Below, one piece after another: positions 7,362 through 16,867 of a stretch of DNA of 64,000 nt. The notes below the pieces were generated by a model. It ran no database searches. It was not told the origin of the DNA and saw only the letters and a list, made by a program, of their open reading frames with translations. A program made the position numbers and the translations under genes. The DNA is from JAFEBO01 sp044221315 (GTDB lineage Bacteria > Planctomycetota > Phycisphaerae > Phycisphaerales > UBA1924): positions 152,287-216,286 of the forward strand of contig JBGAPK010000002.1 of assembly GCA_044221315.1 (NCBI GenBank). Reading direction: 5' to 3'. Within the stretch, counting starts at the first letter, position 1, and each line of letters opens with the position of its first letter.

Positions 7362-10268
7362 ATGTGTCGTCTCACGATTCTGTCTGCGTTCCTCCTGGGC
7401 CTCTCACCGGCGCTCGCGCAGCCCGTCGTTCCCGCCGGGTCGGGCAGCTACTACAACGGCGTTCCCGCCGGGTACGCCGTTCCCACGAACGGGGACAACG
7501 CGCCCTGCCTCCCGCGCCTGGCCCCCGGCTTCACCGGTCCGGTTCCCACCAACGAATGGTGGTCGAGCCTCGTCTACCCGCGCTATGCCGGCGACAACTG
7601 GGGGCAGAACATGCACCCGCACCCGTTCTCTGCCCGCCCCGCCTCCGACGGCATGCGCATCGGATACGTGCAATCCCCGACGATCTGGGATACCGGGTAT
7701 TCGTACGACTTCAGCGGCTCGCGCGTTGCGCTCGCTCTGTCGGTCGAAGGACTCAATTCTCCCGATTGCCGCCTCGCCGCGGCGAGCGATTGGACCGTCA
7801 CCGCACGCTTCGCCGACGCGACGCGTTCGCTCGAAGTCACGATGGGCCACGGAATGCCCTTCGCCTACTGCAAAGTGACCGGCGGCAGCGCCAAGGTGCT
7901 CTTCCGCGGTGCGGCCGGCCCCGCGACCGTCTTCGCCAACCGCGGCAACATCATCGGCATCACTATCGCGGGAGTGTCGTACGCCCTCTGTGCACCGACC
8001 GGAGCGACCTGGACCATCAATTCCTCCGGCGCGACATCCTCTCTCGCCGGTAAGGACTATTACTCCGTCGCCGTCCTGCCCGACGCGACAACCGCCTCGC
8101 TCGATCTCGCTCAGGCGCACGCCTTCGTCTTCATCACCGGCGGCACGGTCGCCTGGAACTACAACGCCGCCAATTCATCGATGGACGGCACGTTCACATT
8201 CCAGACCGTCGTCAAGGAGGGGAGCGAGACCAGGCCGCTCATCGCGCTCTACCGGCACCTCTGGATGAACAGCACGCTGCCAACCACCGGAGGCACCTTC
8301 GCCACCTCGCGCGGCATCATGAAGCAGGCCGAGGCCTCGGAGTTCACGGTGAACTTCCCCTACCGCGGCGTCCTTCCGCGCCTGCCCGCGGCGGCCGGCC
8401 TCAACCAGGCCCAGCTCTACACCTTTGTCAATCAGGCCTATCTCGAAGCCAATCTCAACCCGGCCGGCGATACCTACGGCTCGGGCAAGAACTACGGACG
8501 CGTCGCGCAGTTGCTCCTGCTTGCCGATCAGGTCGGCCACACCGCCGCCCGTACACGCTTCCTCAACTTCCTGAAAGACCAGTTGGCCGAGTGGTTCATG
8601 GTCGGCTCGCCCAACACCTCGACCGGAGGCGGCGCGTTCAACCCTGTTCAGTGTGAAGGATTCACCGACGGCTCCGGCGTCGCCGTCGGGGCGATCGACG
8701 GCGGTCAGGCCGTCGTCGACTTCAGCGGCACCGACTGGTTCAAGCTCCCCGCCGTCGATTTCGGAGGCGGCGTGCCGATCGGCATGACCATGCGCTTCGC
8801 TTCCAATATCCCCGGCAGCGGGCTCTTCCAGGTGCATGTTGATTCAATCAACGGCCCGCTGCTCGCGGAGGCCGGAATCGGCAACACCGGCGGCATAACC
8901 AGTTGGACCGAGATCAACATGAACGCCAACAGCGCGGGCGTGAATGCGCTCGTCCCCAACAACCGCGTGCACGATTTGTACGTCACCGCCAACACACCGT
9001 ACCCCGGAGAACTGGCCCGCATCGACTGGATCCGCTTCAACCTCTCCGGCAGCAGCACGCAGGATCGCGTCTTCTATTACGACGCCCCGTGGTCCACGCT
9101 TCTCGCCAGCCCCGGCTCGTACAACCTCGCTCAGGAGATGAACGACCACAACTTCCACTACGGCTACTTCATTCAGGCCGCGGCAACCGTCGCCCAGTTC
9201 GATCCCGCTTGGGCCGCGGGCTACGCCCCCCTGATCGAACTCATCATCCGCGATGCCAGCAACTGGGATCGCACCGACACCCGCTTCCCAATGCTCCGCG
9301 GCTTCGACCCTTACGCCGGCCACTCCTGGGCCTCGGGCCACGCCGCGTTCGCCGCGGGCAACAATCAGGAATCGTCCTCCGAATCCATGAACTACTCCAA
9401 CGCCGTCGCCCTGTGGGGTGCGGTCATGGGCAACAACGCGATCCGCGACGTCGGCATGTTCATGGCCGCGAGTGAGGAAGCGGCGATCCAGCAGTACTGG
9501 TTCAACGCCGACGACGTGGTCATGCCTCCGGCGCTGACCAAGAAAATCGCGGGCATCGTCTGGGGCGACGGCATCGCGTACGGAACCTGGTGGACCGGCG
9601 ACCCGTGCCAGATCCACGGCATCAACTTCTTGCCCATCACGCCCGCCTCGCTCTATCTGGGCCATCACCGCCAGGGCATGCTCGACAACTGGAGCCTGCT
9701 CCTGTCGCAGACGGGCAACAACCCGGCGAGCTGGCAGAGCATCAACTGGTCGGCGCTCGCGACGGCGAACCCAACGCAGGCCGCCACGCTCCTCAACGCC
9801 AATCCAAATTATCAGGTGGAAGACGGCGACTCAAAGGCTCGTGCCTATCAGTGGATCCAGACGCTGAATCTCTACGGCCCGGTCAATAGCGCGATCAGCG
9901 CTAACGTGCCCCACTATGCCGTCTTCGAGAAGAGCGGCGTCCGCACCTACGCCGCATGGAACCCGGGCGCGACCACGCTTGCCGCGAAGTTCAGCGACGG
10001 CTTTGTCTTGTGCGTCCCCCCCGCCTCAACCGCCGCCGGAAAGACCGGCGACGCCCCGGGCACATGCGGCTGCCCCGCCGATCTGAACTCCGACGGCCAG
10101 GTGGACGACGCCGACTTTGTGCTCTTCGCCGTCGCGTACGACCTGCTGGACTGCGCCGATGCCTCGATGCCTGCGGGCTGCCCCTCGGACCTCAACGACG
10201 ATGCCGCGGTGGACGACGCCGACTTTGTCATCTTCGTCGAGGCGTACAACGAGCTGCTCTGCCCGTAG
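7362..10268 (+). CDS. GH81 endo-beta-1,3-glucanase with inserted CBM-like domain and GC-type dockerin
   Basis: This 968-residue protein starts at the ATG that begins a signal peptide (LTILSAFLLGLSPALA). The catalytic region matches glycoside hydrolase family 81, which cuts beta-1,3-glucans such as laminarin. Visible landmarks are NEWWSSLVYPRY near the N-terminus, YGSGKNYGR, the acid-containing block MNDHNFHYGYF, GHSWASGHAAF and NQESSSESMNYSNA. Between the YGSGKNYGR part and NDHNFHYGY, at about residues 425-562, sits a domain that looks like a CBM6-type beta-sandwich (VQCEGFTDGSG to IDWIRFNLSG). It therefore interrupts the catalytic domain. A two-unit dockerin ends the protein (NELLCP). It probably degrades algal or fungal glucan outside the cell. 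Confidence 0.88.
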   Translation: MCRLTILSAFLLGLSPALAQPVVPAGSGSYYNGVPAGYAVPTNGDNAPCLPRLAPGFTGPVPTNEWWSSLVYPRYAGDNWGQNMHPHPFSARPASDGMRIGYVQSPTIWDTGYSYDFSGSRVALALSVEGLNSPDCRLAAASDWTVTARFADATRSLEVTMGHGMPFAYCKVTGGSAKVLFRGAAGPATVFANRGNIIGITIAGVSYALCAPTGATWTINSSGATSSLAGKDYYSVAVLPDATTASLDLAQAHAFVFITGGTVAWNYNAANSSMDGTFTFQTVVKEGSETRPLIALYRHLWMNSTLPTTGGTFATSRGIMKQAEASEFTVNFPYRGVLPRLPAAAGLNQAQLYTFVNQAYLEANLNPAGDTYGSGKNYGRVAQLLLLADQVGHTAARTRFLNFLKDQLAEWFMVGSPNTSTGGGAFNPVQCEGFTDGSGVAVGAIDGGQAVVDFSGTDWFKLPAVDFGGGVPIGMTMRFASNIPGSGLFQVHVDSINGPLLAEAGIGNTGGITSWTEINMNANSAGVNALVPNNRVHDLYVTANTPYPGELARIDWIRFNLSGSSTQDRVFYYDAPWSTLLASPGSYNLAQEMNDHNFHYGYFIQAAATVAQFDPAWAAGYAPLIELIIRDASNWDRTDTRFPMLRGFDPYAGHSWASGHAAFAAGNNQESSSESMNYSNAVALWGAVMGNNAIRDVGMFMAASEEAAIQQYWFNADDVVMPPALTKKIAGIVWGDGIAYGTWWTGDPCQIHGINFLPITPASLYLGHHRQGMLDNWSLLLSQTGNNPASWQSINWSALATANPTQAATLLNANPNYQVEDGDSKARAYQWIQTLNLYGPVNSAISANVPHYAVFEKSGVRTYAAWNPGATTLAAKFSDGFVLCVPPASTAAGKTGDAPGTCGCPADLNSDGQVDDADFVLFAVAYDLLDCADASMPAGCPSDLNDDAAVDDADFVIFVEAYNELLCP

Positions 10269-10377
10269 TGCCGGTGACATTACCGGGTTATTGGACGCTC
10301 GAAGTTCCGCAAGCGCGCGCCGACTCCGCATAGCATTTCTTCTGCGCGCCGTTCGCACGGGCGAGGGAGATCTCCAC

Positions 10378-11559
10378 ATGTCGAATTCATTCGTTGGCGC
10401 GGCACTGAGCGCGCTCGTGCTGGTCGGTCAGGCCTCTGCCCAAACCTGCACCGGCCAGGTCGGCTGGTGGCGCTTCGACGGCGACACCCTCGACTCCTCG
10501 GGCCTGAACAACGACGCCGTCTTCTTCGGCTCGACACCGAACTACGTTGCCGGCGTTTCCGGTCAGGCGCTCAGGCTCGACGGCTTCTCGGATTTCGTGC
10601 GCGTCGCCAACAGCGCTTCGCTCAATCCGTCCGGCGCCCTCACGCTCGCGGGCTGGGCCAATATCCGGAGCTACTCGGGCAGTGGCAACGACCCGGTCAT
10701 CGACAAGGGCTATTTCGGCCACAGCTATCCCTATTACCAGTACCACTTGGGCGTGACCGGAGATCTCTACCCGCACGAGCGTGCCGGATTCTCCTTCAAC
10801 GCCGCGGCCGGCGGAATCCCGTACAGCGCGGGAACACCGGGCAACTTCTATACCCCTGGCGCGTGGTACTTCATCGTCGGAACCTACGACGGATCGAACG
10901 CTCGCTTCTACGCGAACGGCGAACTAGTCTCCGAAAATCCGGCCGCCGGCACGATCGCCGACTACGGCCAACCCGTGCAGTTCGGGAAATTCGACAACCT
11001 CAATTTTTATCTTCCCGCGACGCTCGACGAGATCCGCATCTTCAGCCGCGCCATCTCGCACGACGAGGTGCGCGCTCTCTACTCAAACCCGGCCGGTGCC
11101 GCGGCCGTCTGGCCTCCAACCTCCGGCGTCTGCGCCGGCGGGGCCGCAACCTTCCATGCCCTCCACCTCGCCGACCCGAGCGCGACCTACGCCTGGACGC
11201 TCGACGGCGCTGCCGTATCGGACGGCGCGCGCCCGGACGGCGTCGTTGTCTCCGGGAGCGCAACCGCCCACCTCACGCTCGGCAATCTCACCGGCGCGCC
11301 CACGCGCACCGTTTCCGCGACCGTCACATTCTGCAACGGCACCGTCGCCGCCACGCCCGCGACCGTCAAGGTCTGTGCCGCTGATTTCAACTGCGATGCG
11401 CAGGTAGACGACGCTGATTTTGTTATCTTCGCGGGCGCCTACAACGACCTCACAATCCCTCCGGCCAATCCGATCTGCGATCTCAACGGTGATGGGTTGG
11501 TTGAGGATTCCGACTTTGTGATCTTTGTTGCCGCGTACAACGACTTGCTTTGCCCCTGA
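10378..11559 (+). CDS. LamG-domain secreted protein with Ig-like and dockerin modules
   Basis: The ATG at 10378 has a GAGGGAGA purine run upstream and opens a signal peptide ending GQASA-Q; the product is 393 residues. Residues about 25-240 form a concanavalin A-like LamG domain: GWWRFDGDTLDSSGLNNDA, LRLDGFSDFVRV, GALTLAGWANI, YFIVGTYDGSNARFYANGE and ATLDEIRIFSRA are classical landmarks. An Ig-like segment follows (ATFHALHLADPSATYAWTLD). The dockerin is complete, although its linker is NDLTIPPANPIC rather than the usual CADPSMPAGC. A role in glycan binding or cell-surface display is inferred from the fold. Confidence 0.82.
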   Translation: MSNSFVGAALSALVLVGQASAQTCTGQVGWWRFDGDTLDSSGLNNDAVFFGSTPNYVAGVSGQALRLDGFSDFVRVANSASLNPSGALTLAGWANIRSYSGSGNDPVIDKGYFGHSYPYYQYHLGVTGDLYPHERAGFSFNAAAGGIPYSAGTPGNFYTPGAWYFIVGTYDGSNARFYANGELVSENPAAGTIADYGQPVQFGKFDNLNFYLPATLDEIRIFSRAISHDEVRALYSNPAGAAAVWPPTSGVCAGGAATFHALHLADPSATYAWTLDGAAVSDGARPDGVVVSGSATAHLTLGNLTGAPTRTVSATVTFCNGTVAATPATVKVCAADFNCDAQVDDADFVIFAGAYNDLTIPPANPICDLNGDGLVEDSDFVIFVAAYNDLLCP

Positions 11560-11732
11560 TTTGTTCCTGATCTGCCGCTCACACCTGCCACTCATCTGCA
11601 CCTGATCGGGGGTGAGTTGAAGATTTCGGCTTTGCCATTGCAACTGCGCCCTCCGCATCCGTCCTTGACACTGCGGATAGGCTGAACCGTGTCGCTCGCG
11701 CGGGCCTCCCGCGGCCAACAGGGAGTTTTTCC

Positions 11733-12494
11733 GTGCAATCCATCCACTCACCGTCCCTGACTGTCGGGGGTCTTTTCGTCCGCGCCTGCTTTCTCGGAGC
11801 GCTCTTCGGATCCGGCGCGTCCGCTCAGAACATGCTGACGAACCACAGCTTCGAGTCCGGGCCGGCGTTCACCAGCTTTCTCCCGCTCAACCCCGGCTCC
11901 ACCGCCATACCCGGGTGGATCGTCACCCGCGGCCAGATCGATCTCGTCGACAGTTGGGTCTCCGCCGACGGCAGCCGCTCGCTCGATCTCAACGGCTCTC
12001 CCGGTTCGGGCGGCGTCGCCCAGACTTTTTCCACGACGCCCAACCGCGATTATCAGATCTCGTTCTTCGTCGCCGGAAACCCCGGCGCGGCGCCCGCGAT
12101 CAAGACCATCTGGGTCACCGTCGCCGGCCAGACCGCGGGCGTCCAGTTCGACAACACCGGCACCAGCAATGCCGACATGGGATGGAAGCAGTATCTCTAC
12201 GGCTTCCGAGCGACCGGGTTCTTCAGCACGCTCGAGTTCTACAGCGGCAATCCCAGCAGCTTCGGCGGGCCCGCCCTCGACAACGTCCTGGTCCGCCCCG
12301 CCGACTGCACGGCCGACCTGAATTACGACGCGTACGTGGACGATGCCGATTTCGTCGCCTTCGCCGCCCTGTACGACGCCCTGCTCTGCCCCTTCTTCCC
12401 GGGTTGCGCCGGCGATTTCAATTCGGACGGATTTATCGATGACGCCGACTTCGTGCTCTTCGTGGCGGCGTACGACCGGCTGCTCTGCGAGTGA
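11733..12494 (+). CDS. Choice-of-anchor-C-like secreted protein with GC-type dockerin
   Basis: The GTG at 11733 is preceded by AGGGAG (11720-11725) and starts a signal peptide ending GASAQ; the product is 253 residues. The mature N-terminus (NMLTNHSFESG), then IPGWIVTRGQIDLVDSW and SRSLDLNGSPGSGGVAQTF, match the choice-of-anchor C / DUF642-like beta-sandwich family known from bacterial and plant surface proteins. The dockerin lacks the ADPSMPAGC linker and instead reads LLCPFFPGC between units; the protein ends RLLCE. The name of the family reflects interchangeable C-terminal anchors, which fits the dockerin here. The binding target is unknown. Confidence 0.78.
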   Translation: MQSIHSPSLTVGGLFVRACFLGALFGSGASAQNMLTNHSFESGPAFTSFLPLNPGSTAIPGWIVTRGQIDLVDSWVSADGSRSLDLNGSPGSGGVAQTFSTTPNRDYQISFFVAGNPGAAPAIKTIWVTVAGQTAGVQFDNTGTSNADMGWKQYLYGFRATGFFSTLEFYSGNPSSFGGPALDNVLVRPADCTADLNYDAYVDDADFVAFAALYDALLCPFFPGCAGDFNSDGFIDDADFVLFVAAYDRLLCE

Positions 12495-12605
12495 TTTCCC
12501 AGGAAGAGCCCAGAAATCTGCGGAAAAATCCGAGGCGAACCGGCGCAAATTCACTTGCCCCGGACCCTTCTTTTCAGCAGAATAATTGTCTCCGGAGGTG
12601 AAAGT

Positions 12606-14012
12606 ATGTTCTCAGTTCGAATCTGTCTTGCCGCTTCGCTCGTGAGCGGCGTGCTCGCGTTCTCGTCCGATGCCGCCATCACCACATACGGCATCTCCCC
12701 CGTCCGCTGGGGGCTGGTCGGCGGCGCGATCGGAGTGGGTAACGCCACCGTTGAGGACTTTGAGGATGTAAACCTCGCTCCGGGGATACAGGTCCTCTGG
12801 GAATCGCCCGCCGGAAACGTCGGCCCGACTTCGGTACTCCCCAACACGTTCAATCCGAACACAGACGACGCCTTCGGAAGCGCTTTCATCGGCGGCAACT
12901 ACGACGGCACCCGCTGCCTCGTCAACACGCGAACAAACCGCACGTTCAACTACAACGACGGCCCGAGTTACGGCGACGTGACATTTCTCTTCAACCCGCC
13001 CGTCCGCCTCGTGGGTTTCAGCGTCCATCAGAACGAAACCGACCTCGGCCTTTTCGTCAACGGCGTCAGCCAGGGTAAGCTGAGCGCGCTTACGGGCCTC
13101 AGCCCCAACGGCGGCCAGTACGGCTACATCCTCGTCATGGCCGACGGCGCCGACACGATTTCCTCGATCAAGGTCAAGAACGGTTCGCTGCCCTCGGGCG
13201 ACGGCTTCACATTCGATCACCTCGCGTTCAGCACCGAGCCGGCCCCCTCGCTCCAGTGCACCGGATTCGGGCCCCCCTTCTGGGGCATCGACAACTCCGA
13301 GCTCGGCGTCGCGAACGCGGTCTTCGAGAATTTTGAGGATGCGACGCTTGTGCCGGGCCTTTCGATCTCCTGGGAGGCTCCCGCCGGGAATGTGGCCGAA
13401 ACCACAACGCTCCCCCACCTCTTCAATCCCGCCACCGACGATCCGTTCGGAACAGCCTTTATCGGCGGCACCTGGGACGGCACGCGCTGCGTGATCAACG
13501 GCAGGGGCAATCAGTCTTTCAACTACAGCGCGGGCTCAAACTGGGGCGACATCGTCTTTCACTTTCAAAGCCCCCAGTCCCGCGTCGGATTCAGCGTGCA
13601 GCAGATGGAAAACCAGACTCGCGTCATCGTGAACGATCGCGATGTCGGCAGTTTCGCCACGCTCTCGGGGCTCCAGATCAACGGCGTCCGTCAGGGATTC
13701 TTCCGCATGAAGGCGATGGACGGATCGAGCATTTCTTCCGTCCGCTTCGCCAACGGTCGCGTCGGGACGTTCGGCGACGGGATCGCGTTCGATCACCTCA
13801 CGCTCGGGGGCCGCTGCCTGCAGGATCTCAACAACGATGAACTCGTTGACGACGCCGATTTCTCGCTCTTCGTCGTCGCGTACAACCTGCTCGACTGTGC
13901 CGACCCGACCATGCCCGCCGGTTGCCCGGCCGATTTCAACAACGACGGCTTCGTCGACGATGCGGACTTTGTCGTCTTCGTTGTCGGATACAACGCGCTG
14001 CTCTGCCCGTGA
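12606..14012 (+). CDS. Secreted protein with duplicated ~190-residue domain and dockerin
   Basis: The ATG at 12606 has a strong GGAGGTGA at 12593-12600 and starts a signal peptide (RICLAASLVSGVLAFSSDAA); the product is 468 residues. Two tandem copies of one domain are visible, the first at about residues 25-215 and the second at about 220-400. Shared landmarks are VEDFEDVNLAPG / FENFEDATLVPG, ESPAGNVGPTSVLPNTFNP / EAPAGNVAETTTLPHLFNP, AFIGGNYDGTRC / AFIGGTWDGTRC, FSVHQNE / FSVQQME and GDGFTFDHLAF / GDGIAFDHLTL. The domain is not one I can name. A complete dockerin ends the protein (NALLCP). Confidence 0.8.
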   Translation: MFSVRICLAASLVSGVLAFSSDAAITTYGISPVRWGLVGGAIGVGNATVEDFEDVNLAPGIQVLWESPAGNVGPTSVLPNTFNPNTDDAFGSAFIGGNYDGTRCLVNTRTNRTFNYNDGPSYGDVTFLFNPPVRLVGFSVHQNETDLGLFVNGVSQGKLSALTGLSPNGGQYGYILVMADGADTISSIKVKNGSLPSGDGFTFDHLAFSTEPAPSLQCTGFGPPFWGIDNSELGVANAVFENFEDATLVPGLSISWEAPAGNVAETTTLPHLFNPATDDPFGTAFIGGTWDGTRCVINGRGNQSFNYSAGSNWGDIVFHFQSPQSRVGFSVQQMENQTRVIVNDRDVGSFATLSGLQINGVRQGFFRMKAMDGSSISSVRFANGRVGTFGDGIAFDHLTLGGRCLQDLNNDELVDDADFSLFVVAYNLLDCADPTMPAGCPADFNNDGFVDDADFVVFVVGYNALLCP

Positions 14013-14203
14013 CGGCGACGGTTCGAGGGTTGCGAGGCCCAATCCGATCGCGGAAGACGTCAGTTCTCGGACATTGCCGGCCCGGCTTTCGGGTGAATCC
14101 GCCCGCCCGAGGCCGATTCGACGGCCCGCCCGACGTCCCCCCTGTTCTTTCCGACCGTGTGTGACACACTGGTGATGGCTAGTGTCCGATCTTGAGGGGA
14201 CTG

Positions 14204-16798
14204 ATGTTGAGGCCCGACAACGCACTCAGAACTCGACGCCGCCGGGCTGTTTGCTCGGCCATATGTCTTTCTGCCGGGCTCGCCGCATCCTCTCACGCTC
14301 AGACCCGCTCCTGGTTGGGCGGGAACGGCCTCTGGAGCAACCCGCTCCAGTGGTCGCCGACGGATGTGCCAAACAGCCCCCCGGAAGCCGCGCTTATACC
14401 CGGCGTCGCCCCCTTCACCGTCTCTCTCGACATCCCCGTCCAGCTCGTAGGCGTCAGCGTCACCAACCCCTCCGCAGTCCTCTCCATCAACCCGGGAATG
14501 AGCCTGTCTGTCGGAACCATCCCGCTGAACTCGGGGCTCGCCAACAGCGGGCTAATCCAAGCGAACGGCGGGCCGTCCTTGCTGACCCACATCCGCTTTC
14601 CCGCCGGGGGAGTCATCACCGGGTCGGGCATCATCCGCCTTGGCGCGGATTCATCGAGCCTCGACAGCGCCTTCATCAGCGCCGATCCGACGTTTTCCTG
14701 GACCAATAGCGCCGGACACACCATCGCAGGTACCGGGCGCCTCTACGGCCCCATCACCAACGCCGGGTCCATTACCGCGGATTCGCCCGGGCAGATTCTC
14801 CAGATCGCCGGCGACGTCACCAACACCGGAAGCATCGGCGCCATCTCCACGGGCATCCTGGAGTTAGCCCAGGGCGCACGCCTCTCCGGTGGCGGGCTGA
14901 CCAACGGCCCGGCCTCCACCATCCGCATCGCCGACTTGGCCGGCCTGGCCTCGATGGCTGTCTCCGGAACGGTTGCGGTCGCGCCCGAAGCCCGGCTCGA
15001 GATCGGTGCGGGGGCGCTCTCGGGGACATTTGATCTTTCAATCTCCGCGTCGTCGACGCTTTCGCCGACATCCGCCGTCGCGACAGGTGCCGCGACGCTC
15101 GGGGGCGGCGGCACGTCATTCACGACGCTGAATTCCGGCGCCGGCGCGCAGTCCTTCCTTGATTCCGAGGCAGGGGCAATCACGATCGCCCCCGGGCACA
15201 CCATCCGGGGCAGCGGCCGTGTGTACGCACCCCTCGCCGGCGTCCCAACTCTGCGCGCCACTGATTCCGGTAAATCGCTCGATGTCCTCGGCGACGTGGA
15301 CATGACCGGCGGCGGGTCGATGCAGTCCTCGGCCTCCGGCGCGATCCTGAATCTCGGCTCCGGAGATTCGCCGAGCAACCCGACCATCACCGGCGGCAGC
15401 CTCGGCGCTATTGCCGGCGCCTTCGTCCGGATCCAGCCCTTCTCCAGCCCCTTGCTCAAGGGGACCGCCCTTTCGGGCAACGTCGAAGTGCTTGGGGGCG
15501 CCCGCCTCCGGACCGACGCATCGGGGCTCTCCAACGCCGCCGTCATCCTGGTGAACTCCGCGGGCGAGTCCAAGCCGACCGGCCTGCGACTGACCCAGAG
15601 TGCCACCATCTCCGGCGCGGGGGCCGTGAGCCTAAACGCCAACCCTGCCGACATGGATTCCGCACTGCTCGACGGCGTCGGGCCCGCCGTCCTCACGAAC
15701 GGACCGGGCCACACCCTGCGAGGAACAGGCCGCATCGCGATCCCGGTGACAAACCAGGGAACGATCTCAGCCTCGAATCCCACGGGCCCGCTCCTGATCA
15801 CCGCGAACGTCACCAATAGTGGCGCTGGAGCCGTGAGCGCAAGCAATGCCGTCCTCCAGCTCGCGGGCGGTATGACCATGTCCGGCGGTTCCTTTACCGG
15901 CTTTGGTACTGGCCGGCTGGCGGTCCCACGGGGCGAGCTGGGGACTCTCAGTGGATTCACAATCACCGCGATGTCGATCGCCCAGGTGCTGGGCGGTGGC
16001 ATCCTCCAACTGGAAGGCACGGTCACAAATAACGGTTCGATCATCGTGAACCCCGCGGGCGAGCCACTGCTCTCCCGTCTTCGTGCTACCTCGTCGAGCG
16101 AGATCGTCACGGGGGTTACCGGCTCGGTGATGCTCAACGGCGTCAACAACGTCTCGCTGGTGCGGTTTGACGGGCCTGCCTCCCCGGCCGTGCTCACCCT
16201 GGGCAGCGGACAGACGCTCCGGGGCAGCGGCACGATCGGGGGAAACGTGCTCGTCAAGGGAACAATCGCTCCGGGTTTTCCCCCGTCGACCGCCGGGCAG
16301 TTCGTTTTCGAAGATTCACCGGCGCTGGACACGGGCTCGTCCGTTGATTTCAAACTGGTCAGCAACTCGGCGTACGACCGGCTGGCCATGGCGAGGCCGT
16401 ACACCCTCTCGGGGCCGCTCAAGATCAGCCTGATCGGCGCGTACAACCCGAACTCGGTCCAATTGTTCAAGTTGATCGACGGGCAGCCGGGCGCCACCCG
16501 GACCGGCACTTTCAGCCCCGTGGCCTTTCCCGTCCCGCCCGCCTCTGTGGTCAAACGGAGGTGGCTCTTGACCTATCAGGCCGAGGACGTGCTCCTCCGC
16601 CTGACCTGTGCAGCGGATTTCAACGGTGACGGACTGGTGAACGACCTTGATTTCCAGACCTTCGTAGTGGCCTACGACGATCTGATCTGCCCCGACGCCC
16701 CCGACCCTTGTCCCTGCGACCTCAACGGGGACGGGCTGGTGAACGACGAGGACTTTGTCTTCTTCAACCAAGCCTACAACCTGCTGATCTGCCAGTAG
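14204..16798 (+). CDS. Beta-helix repeat protein with variant (VND) GC-type dockerin
   Basis: The ATG at 14204 is preferred over the TTG at 14192 because GAGGGGA (14194-14199) is well spaced before it. The product is 864 residues with an Arg-rich start and a signal peptide ending SSHAQ. After WLGGNGLWSNPLQW the protein is a Gly/Ser/Thr-rich beta-helix. Four imperfect repeats share GHTIxGxGR: GHTIAGTGRLYG, GHTIRGSGRVYA, GHTLRGTGRIAI and GQTLRGSGTIGG. This is like the passenger-associated repeats of autotransporters. The two dockerin units read GLVNDLDF and GLVNDEDF, with N where all close neighbours have D, and the end is NLLICQ. It is inferred to be a surface structural protein. Confidence 0.8.
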   Translation: MLRPDNALRTRRRRAVCSAICLSAGLAASSHAQTRSWLGGNGLWSNPLQWSPTDVPNSPPEAALIPGVAPFTVSLDIPVQLVGVSVTNPSAVLSINPGMSLSVGTIPLNSGLANSGLIQANGGPSLLTHIRFPAGGVITGSGIIRLGADSSSLDSAFISADPTFSWTNSAGHTIAGTGRLYGPITNAGSITADSPGQILQIAGDVTNTGSIGAISTGILELAQGARLSGGGLTNGPASTIRIADLAGLASMAVSGTVAVAPEARLEIGAGALSGTFDLSISASSTLSPTSAVATGAATLGGGGTSFTTLNSGAGAQSFLDSEAGAITIAPGHTIRGSGRVYAPLAGVPTLRATDSGKSLDVLGDVDMTGGGSMQSSASGAILNLGSGDSPSNPTITGGSLGAIAGAFVRIQPFSSPLLKGTALSGNVEVLGGARLRTDASGLSNAAVILVNSAGESKPTGLRLTQSATISGAGAVSLNANPADMDSALLDGVGPAVLTNGPGHTLRGTGRIAIPVTNQGTISASNPTGPLLITANVTNSGAGAVSASNAVLQLAGGMTMSGGSFTGFGTGRLAVPRGELGTLSGFTITAMSIAQVLGGGILQLEGTVTNNGSIIVNPAGEPLLSRLRATSSSEIVTGVTGSVMLNGVNNVSLVRFDGPASPAVLTLGSGQTLRGSGTIGGNVLVKGTIAPGFPPSTAGQFVFEDSPALDTGSSVDFKLVSNSAYDRLAMARPYTLSGPLKISLIGAYNPNSVQLFKLIDGQPGATRTGTFSPVAFPVPPASVVKRRWLLTYQAEDVLLRLTCAADFNGDGLVNDLDFQTFVVAYDDLICPDAPDPCPCDLNGDGLVNDEDFVFFNQAYNLLICQ

Positions 16799-16867
16799 TT
16801 CCGCCCCGCCCGGTGGGTTTCGTGGTCCGTGGATTCCCCTTGCGGCACCCGTTAGACTCCGGTTGCA

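Noticed and set aside
14743..16554. 603-residue minus-strand frame opposite the beta-helix gene
   Set aside because: Composition is a GC-rich shadow of the + strand repeats; no motif or ribosome-binding site.
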